Shown here: piece by piece, positions 43,602-57,106 of the stretch
Layout of the letters: each line of letters opens with the position of its first letter
Numbering within the stretch: position 1 is the first letter of the stretch
NCBI RefSeq assembly: GCF_000003815.2
Contig: NC_049984.1
Span: forward strand, 11,837,186-11,901,185
Reading direction: 5' to 3'
Length of the DNA stretch: 64,000 bases
DNA from: Branchiostoma floridae
Taxonomy: Eukaryota; Chordata; Leptocardii; Amphioxiformes; Branchiostomatidae
Notes under the pieces: model-generated
What the model saw: the letters and a program-made list of their open reading frames with translations, nothing else
Told to the model about the DNA's origin: nothing
Databases searched by the model: none
Program-made: the position numbers and the translations under genes

Positions 43602-44707
43602 AAACTCATCATCACGCCCCTCCCCTCTGCCATCATGCCTCCCCTATAAAGTGTATGGTACAATCCAATCAGCATACTCAGATACCCCTGTAGAATTTCC
43701 ATTGCATCCATTTTATCTCCTGTATGTATGATATAATCTGATGTGACCTCTACTCTCAGTAACAAGAGAAAATTACTGTAAGGCATCATATTGTTGCAGT
43801 GAACATCTTACACCAGAAACTCAAATGTTGTAGGTTAATCTAGGCAATACCTGGAAGATAGAGAAGATACAATCTTGCTAAAAAAAAAAACTACATATTA
43901 ACAGGAAAATATGATGATTTACAGTATTTAAAACCTGATAACTCTCAATGCTTCACTCTCCTTCTCAGTCTACTTTCACTTTAAAGGAATCAAAGCTTAA
44001 GTAAGGATACCAGACTTAAGTATTTAGTAAGTAAGGTGGCTTTCTTTTGATACTAACCTACCCTAACCTTTATCTCATGCAAACATGAGTGGAAATGTAG
44101 ACAGGAGATATGATTTTCTTCAGAACAAAGCTACTTCTAATGTTAGGTATTATGTAACCTGTATCTGTGGGGGACCCTTTCAGTCTGTGTGGGATTTAAG
44201 GTGGATGAACACTGAACCTGAACTTGTATATGTCGAAGGTTGTGCCCCTGGATAACTGCAATCTCGGTAGGTAAAACCTGGGAAAACATGGAAAATAAGA
44301 CTTTGTTAACCTTTTCCTAAGAAGATTGTTGTAGATTTTGTGCAAAGTGTATTAGAGGTGGGACGTATGTTTATTGCAAGGTCTTTATTGTAAGTTATAC
44401 GATGTAGTATGTGCTCGGCATGAAGTTATGAAGGGATTCTTTCCAGAAAACAAACTATGCTGTTAGAACGTCATGTTATACAGATATTTGTATGAATGTG
44501 ATGACGGAGTCAGCTTTTTTTGTGGTAGAGCAACTTCCCGTCAGAGGTTCCCTCAACCCTGAAATTTTATGTGATACTATTATCAAAAATCTTATCAGTA
44601 CCATGTAAATCAACTAATATTATATTATATATATATATAAATGATATGTGAACGTGAATGAACTATCACTGGCTCTGGTAGCGCCATTAGATCAGCAAGT
44701 ATACACT

Positions 44708-44831
44708 CAGGCTTTTCACTGATATCATGATAGCGGCCATATTGGAGCACAGCAGCAACATGTTGGCATCTGTAACAGATGTACAGTTTACTCCAATATG
44801 GTGCAATGATGGTGAATACATGGAAAGCCTG
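44708..44831. repeat. Imperfect inverted repeat with nested hairpin
   Basis: CAGGCTTTT at 44708 faces AAAGCCTG ending 44831. CCATATTGGAG and CTCCAATATGG pair perfectly inside it, and a small CATCTG-TAA-CAGATG hairpin sits between them. Confidence 0.7.
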
Positions 44832-47800
44832 TATTCTTACCTTTGGTAGGAAGCCAACTGCACTGATTTGTTTATTGCTGTCAGAGAGGTGTTGTTTCAA
44901 TTAAGTGGTCTCTTTATGTAGTTAGGTTTCTGTGTGCTTGTAGGTCACCAGCAAAACTTATCTCAACTTTTTGGCCAAAACTTTTGATTTGCAGTGTTCT
45001 TAGTCTGGTGGTGGGGAAGCATTTTCTTGCAGAAAGAATAATTGCATGTTATAAAGGTGTCATCTTTTCCTGTCTGTTGTAAGTTGTGAGTGGTATTCAA
45101 AGTCTACACACAGTATTTCTGATGTACAGTATACAAGTCCTGAAAGGCACATATCTATATGCCAAATGCACATACTGGGAACTATACACCTGCTGATGTC
45201 CAGGCCACCAAAGTAGTTCCTATCAGACTCTTTGTGTCTGGCTAATAATTGGCAGAATTTACATGAAACAGCATTTGGCTGGCTGGTAGGGTTTGTGTAA
45301 GTAGGGAAGTGTGCATGGGAAGGCAGACTACCTTTTGTTCAGCATACTTCCTTTTATACATACCCTACTGTCTGGACAGACTCTGTCATGCCAGGCTGGA
45401 CTAGTTGTTAGCCAGTAACATAGGGTGGCAGATAGATCGTGCTTTAATTTTTCAAGCATTGACAATGCACATGTGTTTCTCTCCTACAAGTAAGCTATGA
45501 AGGATTTAAAGGACAAGTAATGTGTAGCTTTCCTGTTTCAAACACCAACGAAATGCTGCCTGTATGGTCGTCTGTATACAGTATACTCCAGCAAATACTC
45601 CTGAACCAGGTTTTCAAAACAAGCAGTCAACAGGTAAAAAAAATACATAGCAGCTGACTGAAAAGATGTTTGTCCCATTTTTGCACCTGCTGTATTAAAT
45701 GTGATAGTTCCTGTAGAAACTTTTGTTTCTTGTGTTTTATTTTGAGCGAGTATCAGTACTGATAGAAAAAAACTTTTAGAATGCATTGCATAGACCCTAC
45801 ACCAGTCCTATAGACTTAAGCAAGCACACATCAATCCAAGCAGTAAAGAATAATGTTCAGTTAACTCCACTAAGTTCCGGAGTTTCTACGATGCAGATTC
45901 ATCTCTGCACTGGAGAATGTGAACTTGGACTGTTTGATGTTACCAGTAGACCAACACTTCAGTTTCGTGTAATTACCTAGTGCTACTGATGAGCACCATT
46001 ATGCCATCAATGGAAACTTATCATTGGTACCGGAAGGACTTGTACCCGCCCATATTTCCAAAGGATGATTAAAGTCAGTTATGAAATAAGAATGAAGGCT
46101 AGACAGGCAGGTAGTGAGATACTCATACAAAATTTACTCAAGCAATTGCACAAACTTTGTAAACAAAGAGGACGTTTTAGATAGCATCAGTGACTGGTTG
46201 AGTTGTTTGAGTAACCTCTGTGTTGGGTAATCTAAATTTAGTTTCCTAAGGCCTTCTGATACGTTACCATAGAAATAACACTTAAACATGACGTCGTAGC
46301 TGTGTTGTGCCCAAACCAGTGCAGCGTGGCATTGGACGGTGTAAGATCTGTGAAATGCCACATGTAAACGTCCTCCCGACTTGATGTCTCATAGCATATC
46401 AAGAAAACGGTACAAAATAGAAAGCCCGATGAAAACATCAAAAAGCATCCGGAGCCTTACCTCTGCTTGGAGAGTAGCAGTGTCCCAAAAGTTCTTGTCT
46501 TACATTGCAAAAAATCGATAATATGAGATGCGCATGCCTTTCATTTACAAGCAGAAATGCAAAACTTTCCGTCCCACTACCTTGCATCTTCAGGTTACCA
46601 AGGACGTTATATATATAAAGTCCTTGAGGATACATTTCCTGTATCTTCCCAGAGCACCAGCCCCCGCATTGCGCCCTGCTAGTGTTAGGCATTGATAGAC
46701 GTACAACAGAACGTATGTTGATGGCTCTACTGGTGCAAACAGGACCAAAACTCATTTGTTTGTTTTCAGCGAATCTGTGAACGTCACCTGTGGGAAGCTG
46801 GACCCGGAACTAGAGAGTTATTACGTAAAGATCAATCCAAACGGTAGAAAAGTGGCATTGCAATACCAATAGTGTAGCTTCCTCCAAAAATAGTTTCAAC
46901 ACAGAAAAGATAAGTCTTCGTACCCATTTCTAACAGACTCCCAGCAATGTCCGAGAGTGGGAATAGTCCTTGTCACCTATGGGTACATGGCAAATTTATT
47001 TTACATCATGCAAGTCCATGTCTAACGTGCATGTAACCATTGGCTAGACGATTTCATCCATAACAACTTACGACTTGCGCCCTAAACCTCCTACCCTTCT
47101 TAGAACCAGACAGGATAACTTCGCACACACACCTTCCCGCTGGCTTTCACTTCAGAGGGATTTTTATCGATGACTGTTGGCAGCACCACTAAATGAAACT
47201 CGCCCAACGAAATTTACCTCGGCTCCACGTAGTCTGGAAGCTGCCACGGGGGACCATCTCTCCAGCACAACCTGAGCCGTGCGCCAGTCGTAAGAGGCTG
47301 CTGATGTTATTGAAATCAAATTACGGGGAAAGATGTCGTCACGCTCAACCAATCAGAGCGTCTGTGGGCAAGGCGGAAGTAATTTCCTCATCGTGTGACT
47401 GATACAGGAGATGCATCTAGCTTGGCAACTAGGAATTTATCATGTGGAAAAGAGCGGAGATGGATGGCGGTGATGGCATATTGCCTCATCCAGGCCACCT
47501 GCCATAAAATTGCGTTTAGGGCGAGTCTGCCTCTGGGAGAGCTGAAAGTTGTAAAATTTATTTTGTGCGGTTTTAAAGTTGTGGACAGTTATGGAGTTAT
47601 GGTTCTTTTTCTTGGAGGTCTATGGCTGGTTAGGTCTATAATGAGCGCCGATAGCTTCTCCCTTGTGAAATGGGAGATTTAATGCCTGTGTAACTACTTG
47701 GAAATGTTCAGTGTTCTGCCAACAAAATCCGTTCTCAGAGAATAGAAATTTGGCTCGTAACGGTACCCCACCGTAGCCTACCGAGTCGACCAGAGTGATA

Positions 47801-48959
47801 AAATCATCTCAGAATTTCGTTGATTACTAATAAATGCAAAAACAATAACAGATCATAACACATTTGCAAAACCCTACGAACTTAATGCTAAGTGCAAACA
47901 AAGCAAAACAATGGTTTAAAACGTGCGTTTTCTAAGAAATATAATCAAACATGTGAATGAATTAAAAGCGAGATGACAATTATTGTAATCTATCAATTTC
48001 GTTCTAAGTGTTAAGTCTATTTGAAGGGTTTGAATTCTTTTCTGCATGCTTTTCTGCATGAATTATTCAACCCCAAGTTCAGTAAATCAACTGATTGGAC
48101 GATTTTGCAAGAAGATATTTTCTTGTTGATGGGAAGGTGTGAAGAGCTGGCGAAATTTTTGATAGATTGGGGAAGTCATAAACGTATAAGTTATGACTTT
48201 AACGGTTTCAGATGCAATAGGGTTGGTAAAGCCTGATAGAAATAACAGTCTTATTATAATTCATTGCTACAGAGTTTATATATATTGAGCAGGCGGAAGG
48301 CCCTGAGTTTCCTTCAAACTGTTAGGCGATCAATTTCAGTTTTCCAATGGATAAGTAAATCACCAGTATCGGAATGATGAGCCCTACAAGGGACCAATCA
48401 AAAGGGCAATTACAATCAATTAATCTCGTGATACAGATACAGATAAATTGATTGGCCCGATCCCAAAGTGCGGCATTCATTATCTCCTGGCCGACTTTCC
48501 TCTATATTTGCGCAGTTTCACTGTCAATCAACTCTATTGATGTACCTTATACTTTATATACCACGAGGCTATCATGATACGCGCATGCATCTTTGCCATA
48601 AACAATTTTTGTTTTCTCCATCCTTGATGAAACTCTAAGATGGATCACGACCTTGTAGAAGCCTGATTAAGTCCTTAGTGTGGAGAATATATTAAGACTG
48701 ATTGTTGATGTCTCATTCACTCATTACCTGTGGGAATATAACAGGTAGGACTGGTGCGTAACTCCAGGGGGGGACCAGGAATAAGAAAGTTAGAGAAAAG
48801 TTTGACAATACATGCTTTCAAGATGTTCAATATGAGTTTGTCTAGGCAAAACTGAAGATGACTGCTATACGGTACTACCAGGAGTACTGGTCCATAAAGA
48901 GTTTGTTGTTTTACTAAGCTGAACCTTGAGGAATACACCGCTAAATCTTGTTGTTCCGC

Positions 48960-49210
48960 CTGACATCCTCGAATCCTTGTCCAATAAATGGATCAATGTC
49001 ACGGCGTGCCTATCACCACTGCCTCATAGATAACGGGCATCAAGTTCGCCAGCTCGGGGCTAATTGTTATCGCGGGGGAAGTGCGACCTACATTGTGGGA
49101 GTGACCCTTGGCAGTAATTAACCCACCGGGAGCTCTTGTCAATGCCAGCTGGGCTCAGCGGCTCTGATGAGGGATTCTAATTTGCGGCCATTACTGGGGG
49201 ACGGTGGGAC
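48960..49210. promoter_or_regulatory. Candidate cis-regulatory block upstream of the CHD7-family gene
   Basis: A non-repetitive block, richer in GC than its flanks, with many homeodomain-type cores (GGGGCTAATTGTTATCGCGG, CAGTAATTAACCC, ATTCTAATTTGCGGCC, CAATAAATGGATCAA) and an E-box CAGCTG. No reading frame. The call rests on motif density only. Confidence 0.25.
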
Positions 49211-49770
49211 CCAGTGCCAAGTGCAACAGGGAACATCGTGGTGAAAGGAAAATCATTAATACCCCACAGATGACTCACACAGGGACAGAAACAGCGTACC
49301 TTGAAGGCGGCGTAGAAAACTTTTCATCGACCTGTTTCAAAAGTAAGTTAAGTTTTCGAGTGAAGGGATTCTGGATGCTGTATAGCCTGGGTGCCAGACT
49401 GTTCCCAGGGCCAACACGGGTCGGCTCCTCGACACTTGGGCCAACATGCTCTCAAGGAAATTTTACCACTGATGCCCGGGTCGTAAATCTAACTAAGGGT
49501 GTCTCAGCTCTGTGGAAAGTTGATATATCAAATGACAGCAAATGTACTGACACTTCTTGGACCAACCTCAACTTGAACTTGTCATCTTCCCCGACCCTGG
49601 AAGATAACACGATCATGCATTTCTGCATCCTGTCGCTGAATTGTAAACTATCTTGCTGTGTGGCAACGCTCGTGACGTCAGCAGTGGAGTATCCATGAAC
49701 CTTGTAGCCTCTGCCAGCAATCCTGAAGGACAAACTTCGTGAAGATAACGGGGAAATGAGACGACGGAAG

Positions 49771-50006
49771 TTACTGCTCTCCAAGCAGAGGTTAGGCTCC
49801 AGCTTGTTTCAAGACCGTTAAAAACGGCTAAAAAGACGCCCAATGTTTTCACGTCTTTCTATGCGTTTTTATCGGGCTTTCCACTTTGTCGGTGTGTCGG
49901 TGTGTTGAATTGGCGGGCAAAATTGAGATCTGTCAAAACATAAGCCTGATAAAACACCTAAAAGACGTAAAACAAACTGGAGTTGAACCTCTAGCTGGAA
50001 AGTAGG
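49771..50006. repeat. MITE with CTCCAAGCAGAGGTT-type ends
   Basis: The left end GCTCTCCAAGCAGAGGTTAG and the reverse complement of the right end (TTTCCAGCTAGAGGTTCAAC) match over about 35 bases; both continue into CTCCAG-TTGTTT. The interior pairs as well (CGTCTTT and AAAGACG-like words). Noncoding. Confidence 0.7.
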
Positions 50007-50713
50007 CTACGGCAAATCTGATAGACATGTAGGATAAGATAACTCCGAATCCGGCGGATGGCATGATTCATTTCAGAGTTTCTACTTCCACTCTGTGTTC
50101 GATCAAGTCAGCGGTACCAAAAGCTATTTGATATCATCAAAGGTATAGGTGCTCCAGTAAAGGTATAGGTGCTAACTATTGACCTCCAGGCTACAGGCAC
50201 GAGAAACTACGCAACAACACGGTCATCCTTGATCCCACAGGACAGCGCTTAACAACAGTTCGACATTACAAGTTCGACTCAAGTAATCGTAGCTGTACAC
50301 ACAAGTTTCCCGGCTACCATGGCCCTTACCAAGAAAAGATCAAGAAAGATGAACATCTTGATAGACGCATAGGGACGGTGCCCAGTTTGGGTACAGCAGG
50401 GGAGGCTAGTCCGCTGGTGTGTTGGGTTCTCTTTAAGATAGCCGATGATGTAGAAGTTTGCCATAAACTCCCTCATAAACGGGGCATGGAATCTACGTCC
50501 CCATCCTTAACAGCGACTCTTTTCTAGACGCCAACACGAAAGCTGAAAAAAAACAAAACATCGGCAGTACTGTAGATAGAGTTTACCCAAGTTCAGTTTA
50601 AAAGATGAACTTGACACTTGACCAGCACGCGGGAGGCAGGAACTGTCCTTGGGGCATATCTCAAGGTAACCCTGACCTTGTCAGATACGCACGTGTTCAG
50701 GTGAAGAAATATC

Positions 50714-50826
50714 CTCCAAGCAGAGGCCCAGCGGACATGAAGAAAGCGTTACAAATAGAAAGCCCTACATAAACGTCTAAAGACATGTACACATTAAAAC
50801 AGTTGTAGCCGAACCTCTGCTTGGAG
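50714..50826. repeat. Short MITE of the same family, perfect 13-base ends
   Basis: CTCCAAGCAGAGG (50714-50726) and CCTCTGCTTGGAG (50814-50826) are exact inverted repeats. A third, single end of this family (CCTCTGCTTGGAGAGTAGCA) lies near 46461. Confidence 0.8.
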
Positions 50827-53070
50827 AGTGGCATTTGAAATATATGAATGTGATTTAATTGACACGACCATAAACTAAACGGTATAACATCGAAAGGACC
50901 TGCATACTTGCTTGAACAGAAAACAAAAGACGACGTAACACATTGAAGAAATACACTGACGTTACTGAAAAGGTACGTTGTAAAGCCAGCTCAGATGACA
51001 AGGCAGTGGAATGAGTACTTGGGCAAGCTATACTTATACCGATCATAGAGTTATGGATGCAGCTTGTCTGTTGAAGAATATAAATCGCCTGTTGCTGAAT
51101 GTGAATGTCAACCGTAGGCGGCAACGGGATGCTCCACCGTGCCACATCCGTGGTTTGACAGTCAGTCAGATACCTGCAGGAAAACACCTACCGTTGAAAG
51201 TTGGGTTTTGTCACGTGATGGTTACATTCCAATCGACGAACTGTTGCTTGAGTACCATCCGTAGTAGCAAGGAGGTTAAAAAGTTCTTTTTAAACTCCTT
51301 GGTATACGTAGTAGTATAAACCGCTGGCTCAATCGTTGGCTGTAACCACTGGGTCACTATGGAGGATGCCCAGGCTAAAGATGGTACGGGTGCCATAAAA
51401 TTATAGTATAAGCATGCACTTGTCAATATAAATCATTTAGAGTAGATAGTTATTTAAAGGGGGCTAAACTTGCAACGTTGAAAGCGATGATATGCTCATA
51501 TCTCCTCCCATGCAGATTTTCTCAAGGTATACTTGTAGATATAGGTCAGATTGGACATATTGCCAGGCGAATGAAGGTACTGGCATGCCTTCTCAACATC
51601 CATGTCGTGCGAGCCGCGGATCTGCGCCTGTGAAGCGAGGTTAAAAATAAAATCATTCTAATTTTCAATGGTGCACTCAACACGAAAATATTCCTAGCAA
51701 AAGAAACCTGTCAAATCAAATATGTGAGATATTTGCAGATAGACTGCACAATCTAGTGAACGGGACGGTACGAATCTGGGTACGAATCCAGGTTAGCACG
51801 ACCATATTGTGCTGCTGGTTGTATACTATGGATGCATGGTGCATCAGGTCGCTGACCTGGGCGGCGCTTGTGCAGGGGTGACTTTTGCAGAGGCCGGAAT
51901 CCGCGGAGTGTGACACGCCCGCATTTCCTGTTGCTGCACAGACATAACCGGTGACGTACTACGGGCCGCCCACTGACGCTTCAGATGACGTTGCGTCGGA
52001 AACGTTCTTGAGCCCACAGTCACGAGGTGCGGAAAACCATGAACTGGTTGCCTCCCCCCTGATATGATTCTAATTCTTGAACCTAACCTTTAGTACGGTA
52101 CTCGTGATGTCCTGACGGCTTGATAAATATAACGTTATAAGTGAAGAGGTTATGAAAAGGGATGGCAGAGGAAACTATCAGAGGAACCAATGACGTTATA
52201 TGAGATATAACGTCCTTGGAGGAACATAACAGTCTTAAGAGCAGGTTCGGATGCAAGGATTAGAACGTACATGAGAGGATCTGAGTAAAGACGAAAACGA
52301 ATGAATAATTGAATGCAGATAAGAGAAACCAAGGTCATTCATGTATATCCATAGCTAGCTACATATTGTTTCGCAGAAGATTTTGAAAAAAAAAAAGAAA
52401 AGCAGCAGCAGCACTAGTATCTTTCCTCGCTCGAAGTTCAACACGGATGTGCAACCCCGCGGCATACGGAACATGAAAAGCACTTCGATGGTTTGATCCC
52501 CTACCGTAACCTTACAGCATCATTATTAGTATAGAAGAGGAAGTTCACCCCCTTGAACTTTCTCGACTCGATATCACGTACAATCGTGTACAAATGAGAG
52601 ATGGAGCTAAGACCATTTCCAGTGCATTATATTGGTCCAAGACATGAAAGCAACATCATTCGAAAACTCCAATTTGCCAAATGGGTGAATCCCAGCAGTT
52701 ACGTAGTTACAATGATCTGCAACAGTAGAAATGTGTCAGTGAATCCGCGTTGTGAGATCTGTATTGAAAAGGTAAGTCATGTAAGTTGTAATGGTGAAAT
52801 AACGTAAAGTGTATTGACATGCACGACACAGAAGCCAAATTTTATACCACAGAAACTTCAGATCGATTTGTAGGTCATGACATAAGTAAGGAAGTGGCCG
52901 AAAGGACGTCACAAAGGATAAACATAACCTCAAAATAGTAGGTCACATCTTGAGACTCCAACCTGTATACTGGCAGTTTCAATGGACTGATCTCGGACGA
53001 GTTTTCATACAGGTGCAGGGTGTATAACGCTACACTGGTTTCCTGTTCTGTACGTTGTCAGTGATTTTTT

Positions 53071-53286
53071 TTACAAAATTCTGGAGACAAAAAAATCTTC
53101 GAGTCATGCATTGAATGTCGGTGACAACTGCTGTCTTATGTAACATTACGATTTTACACACACACACAAGATCGTAATGTTACATAACTGAGTCCCCCAA
53201 CAGGTTTTGAAATATCTCTTGACAGCAGTTGTCACCGACATTCAATGCATGACTCGAAGATTTTTTTCTCTCCAGAATTTTGTAAA
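53071..53286. repeat. Long near-perfect inverted repeat, arms of about 80 bases
   Basis: The left arm 53071-53152 and right arm 53171-53286 pair almost perfectly through ACAAAATTCTGGAGA, CGAGTCATGCATTGAATGTC, GGTGACAACTGCTGTC and TTATGTAACATTACGAT. The right arm has an extra 33 bases (53188-53220) not in the left. The 18-base loop is a CA run. Confidence 0.92.
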
Positions 53287-53599
53287 TCATATGATACAGC
53301 CTATATCATCCCGGAAAAAAGATGGAAAAATACCTGAAGTCCCACGTGCCCCTTACCATCTTATCTGTTTTTTTCTGCCAATTTCAGCTGCACTTCTTGT
53401 CTTTGCGCGGGAAATTCGCATTGCCGAGAGAAAGCATGCACTTTGTTGGCAATGTCCCAAGTAAGAATCCTTTGTCCCCCTTGCAAGCCCCTTCCTGACT
53501 CCCAGTCGCTGTCGTGTTATCAATCGTGTGGCGGAAGCTCCGCCCACAACAGCTGATTATCCATATGCCAATACCTAATCACATACGGGAACTTCGTCA

Positions 53600-55098
53600 A
53601 ATTGGCAGCCTCTCATTGGTCGGCGTACTCGCCGAACATCGGGACGATGATTCACAACTAGCCTTTGAAAAGCCTCCGCTGATTGGTCAAAGGCTTTCAT
53701 GTTGTTCTGCTAATATGAAAATATGACGGGAGAACATGCAAAAATGTTGAAATGTATGGTTACCCTATACTAAAAGAAATGTGGAAATGGTAAATTTTGA
53801 ATGTTCTGAGCTACATTAAGGGGAGAATCGTCTATCGTTTGCTACACTCGAAAATGGGGCCAACCAATGATAGACGATCTTACAGGTATGCTAATTACTA
53901 GTCGCACGCTCCACTATGATCGTGGCTCAGCGCAAGGCCGCCCAAAAGTTCGCTAAATTCACCGCACAAAATTCGCCGTGTGTTCCCCATGGCCAGTGCT
54001 GGTAAGTCGCCGTATTTTCCTGGGTTTGTGGGTTTTGTCTTGTTGGGGATGGTGTGGAGGGGTGAGTGTGAGGTTACAAGGTTCGGGGCCCCGGGGGTTG
54101 CCCCGTAAACCGGCGTCTTCGGACCAACAAATTCTGCTCTCAAAATCTCTCTTTCAATGCATGGCGACCAAACGCAACTTTTCATTGTTCGAAGTTGTCG
54201 GGTTGGCTCCATGTTTGAGGCAGATCTGAGTCTCCGTGCCGTGTTCTCAAGAACTGTTGACTATTCTTAAGTGTAGAGACGTGTGTGTATGTTGACCACG
54301 TGTGTATATAAATACTACCATTGAGAGATAGGACCACAAAATTCTCTATATTCCACCATTGTCTTCGCCACATGGCCATGTTTTTTTGTTCGGGTGGTGG
54401 CGAAGCTGGCATCAAAGTCCACTTCGGCCTGTGCGGAATTTCGGACTAAACTGTCAATTTTACCCCGACACACTGGTTTTCTCAACATCACAAAGTTGTA
54501 TAAGCTTCCTGTAAATGTCTAGTGTAGTTATTGATTGACAGACTTGATTGATACCCATCAAATTGTCAAAGGGAGACGAGCAAACAAAGGCCTCGGCGGA
54601 CCAGCCAACCTGGCCCGAGCTGACCACTATTGAATTTCGTAACGACGAAAACGGGAAGAATTCAAATGCCTGTTGTTGGGCGTATTTTCTCCCGCGTATG
54701 TAGAAATATTTTCCACTTTTGTGTGTGTTTTGAAGAGACAAAGACTCCAGAGTTGAGTTGTTCGGTAGTAACAACTGGTGAGTCATACGGCGTATCATGT
54801 TTTCGGAGTGCGCCTATTTCCTCACCAGTGGAAAGTGCCGTATTTTTAGGAGGAACATGCTGTGGTGACTAATAATTTTGTGAAAGAAGAGTTATTACAT
54901 GTGTACTGTTATGTTTGAATTCTCTGTTCATAATTAAAAATGTAAACAGCAGTACTGCCTAGTAAGTACTGCCAACAGAATTTCCACAGTGGATTAGTTG
55001 CTGGTCAATTAATCAACATTAATCACTAGTTATGGTGAGTATACAGGATTAGCAGATTTTATGTGTTTATACTGACATGATTTGGTGTCTTTTTCCAG
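53600..55098 (+). promoter_or_regulatory. Probable promoter, noncoding exon 1 and intron 1 of the CHD7-family gene
   Basis: Inverted CCAAT boxes (ATTGG at 53615 and 53685, the second as GATTGGTCAAAGG) and a CpG-richer zone precede a good donor, GTGCTG|GTAAGTCG, ending a likely noncoding exon at 54001. The matching acceptor TTTTTCCAG lies before 55099. The start of exon 1 cannot be fixed. A weak inverted repeat, CGTCTATCGTT and AATGATAGACG, lies at about 53830-53880. Confidence 0.5.
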
Positions 55099-55219
55099 GT
55101 AAATTCTTATGGTTATGTTAGAGGCAAGAACCAAGCTTGCCAGATGTGACATGCCGAAGGAAGTGTGTCTTGTACAAGTGTGTTGTACTTCCACTTGAGA
55201 TCGGGTGAAGGAAAAGAGC

Positions 55220-57106
55220 ATGTCTGAGCCTTCTATGCTGGGAAGCTTGTTTGAGGACGATATCAACCTGATGGGCGACTTGGCAGGGATTGGTGGGGAG
55301 TTTCCCCCGCAGGCAGGACAGCCCATGCAGCCCATGGTCCCCCCTCCCCCTCATGCCGCCGCAGGGGGAATGGGGATGCCACCACATATGGGCCAGGGGG
55401 ATCAGATGATGGTTCAGCAGCAGGCCCATCCCGGTTTTGCACAGCTTCAAGCTGCACAGCCCTCCCCACAGCAGAAACTGCAGCATTACGGAGACTTCGG
55501 CCAGTACCCTCAGCAGCAGCAGCAGCAACAGAAGCTTCACCACATGAACCCACAAGGCATGATGGGCAGTCCGCAACACTCCCAACAAGTATTGAGCCCA
55601 CGTCATCACGCCATGACTTCGGCACAACCTCGGATGCCTTCGCCCCACCAGTATCCGCAGAACATGGCCGCCCAGCAGGTTCAGAGAACAGATCCTCGTT
55701 TCCAGTCGTATGCTATGCAAAGAGGCCTGCATCCCGGGATGCAGCCTGGAATGAATGGTGGGACCGCAGTTTCTCACCAGAACATGTGGCCAGGACAGCA
55801 GCAGGGTCAGCCCCGTCCACCTGCACAGCCGTACAATGGCATGCCAGGACAGCACCCAGGTGTGCAGCACCCTGGGATGACTCCATACCTGTCCCACCAT
55901 GACTATGCACTGCAGCCTCAACAACAGAGGCTGCACCACTACCCCCAGTCCGCAGGGCCGCAGCAGATCCGGTCCGGCATGCCCGGCCAGGGCGACCCTT
56001 ACATGGCAGGGACAAGTAGACTCACACACATGCCAGGGGGCCAGCACATGCCTGGCACCACGGCTGGTCCCACCACACCTAACAGACAGCGTCACCCAAG
56101 TGCAACTCCACACTACCCATCTACCTCACAACAAATGAGCCCAATGCGTCAACAAATGTCACAGCCTACATCACAACCTGTGCCTCCCAGCTTCCCTCAG
56201 AGCCAGCATCCCCAGATGAGGGATCTGAATGCCTTTTCTCCTAACCACCCCAGCCAGGTGGCCGCGGATCAGAGGCAGCGCAATAACTCAGGGCAAATGA
56301 ATATAAATGTGAATACAAGTATGAACAAATTGCAGCATTATCCGTATCCAAGCCAGGACCCCTCACACCCTGGGATGGCTCCAAACATGATGCCACCACA
56401 GGGTGAGCAGGGAGCTCCTCGCCTTTCACACTTTACGGAAAACAGTCAGGGTCGTCAGGAACAATTCCTGCCACAGTATCCAGGAATGGGGCAGCACCGT
56501 GCCCCGACTCCAACGTCGATGACTGCAACTGGTCCACATCCATATCCGCCCCAGTCTATGCCGGCGGCATCCCAAGATCCTGCTCACAAGCAGCAAAACG
56601 TTCCCACAAGTGCACCTTACCCGTACCAGTCGGGGCCCCCTACATCTCAGGGTTTTAGCCAGGGGGCTATTCCGAGGTCCAGCCAGGCACCACCATCTAG
56701 TCTCCAACAACTAGAACAGCTCATGCCTCCCCAGTCCCAGTCTGCTCAGGGTACCCACCCGCCTCACTCCCAGTCAGGGAACTTCCCGCCCATGGAGCAG
56801 AGCGTACCAGCCAGCGGTGCCGGACACAACCCGCCGCAGCCGTTCAACGTCGGCCCCGAGTTTCCTCAGCAGGGTCACACAAACAGCCCCCAGCCCAACC
56901 AGAACATGAGCCCGGCGCACTACGAACTGCAGCAGCTCAGTCAGCAGTTACAGTTCGAGTACAACCTGCCGCCCCATCAGCGCAACCCTGAGAAGATAGG
57001 GCACCTACAGGAGAGGGTAAGGGTGCTGCAGAACCAGATAAACATGGGACAACAACAACAACAGCAGCAGCAGCAGCAGCAACAACAACAACAGCAGGCT
57101 AATCAG
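55220..57106 (+). CDS. CHD7: CHD7-family chromodomain helicase, first coding exon (partial)
   Basis: This is the N-terminal 629 residues of a class III CHD nucleosome remodeller (CHD6-CHD9, kismet). It opens MSEPSMLGSLFEDDINLMGD, LAGIGGEFPP, which resembles the vertebrate CHD7 start (MADPGMMSLFGEDGN..., then G-E-x-x-x-P-x-N-P-V). It goes on with QKLQHYGDFGQY and KLHHMNPQGMMGSPQ, also CHD7/9-like. The rest is Q/P/M/H-rich low-complexity sequence with Q98-104 and a long C-terminal Q run. A predicted helical stretch, YELQQLSQQLQFEYNLPPHQ, then ERVRVLQNQI, lies near residue 575. The chromodomains and helicase would lie right of the window. The ATG follows a 121-base 5' UTR in the same exon; the donor is AATCAG|GTACTT, phase 0. 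The neighbour RAB2A supports the call, since the two genes are adjacent in vertebrates too. Confidence 0.85.
57047..57099 (+). repeat. Coding CAA/CAG repeat (polyglutamine)
   Basis: A pure run of CAA and CAG codons at the end of the CHD7-family exon encodes about 16 glutamines. CAA and CAG blocks are mixed, which would slow expansion. Confidence 0.9.

Larger units (their letters stand above)
43602..53600. other. Gene-free region between RAB2A and the CHD7-family gene
   Basis: It begins with the RAB2A 3' UTR (extent unclear; no standard AATAAA stood out). The rest has no convincing exon on either strand. It holds several inverted-repeat elements, listed separately, and one block near 48960-49210 that may be regulatory. 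Confidence 0.6.

Noticed and set aside
55118-56113. 331-codon minus-strand open frame opposite the CHD7-family exon
   Set aside because: It is the mirror of a Q/P-rich coding exon with strong codon bias; the plus frame has the start, donor and family resemblance.
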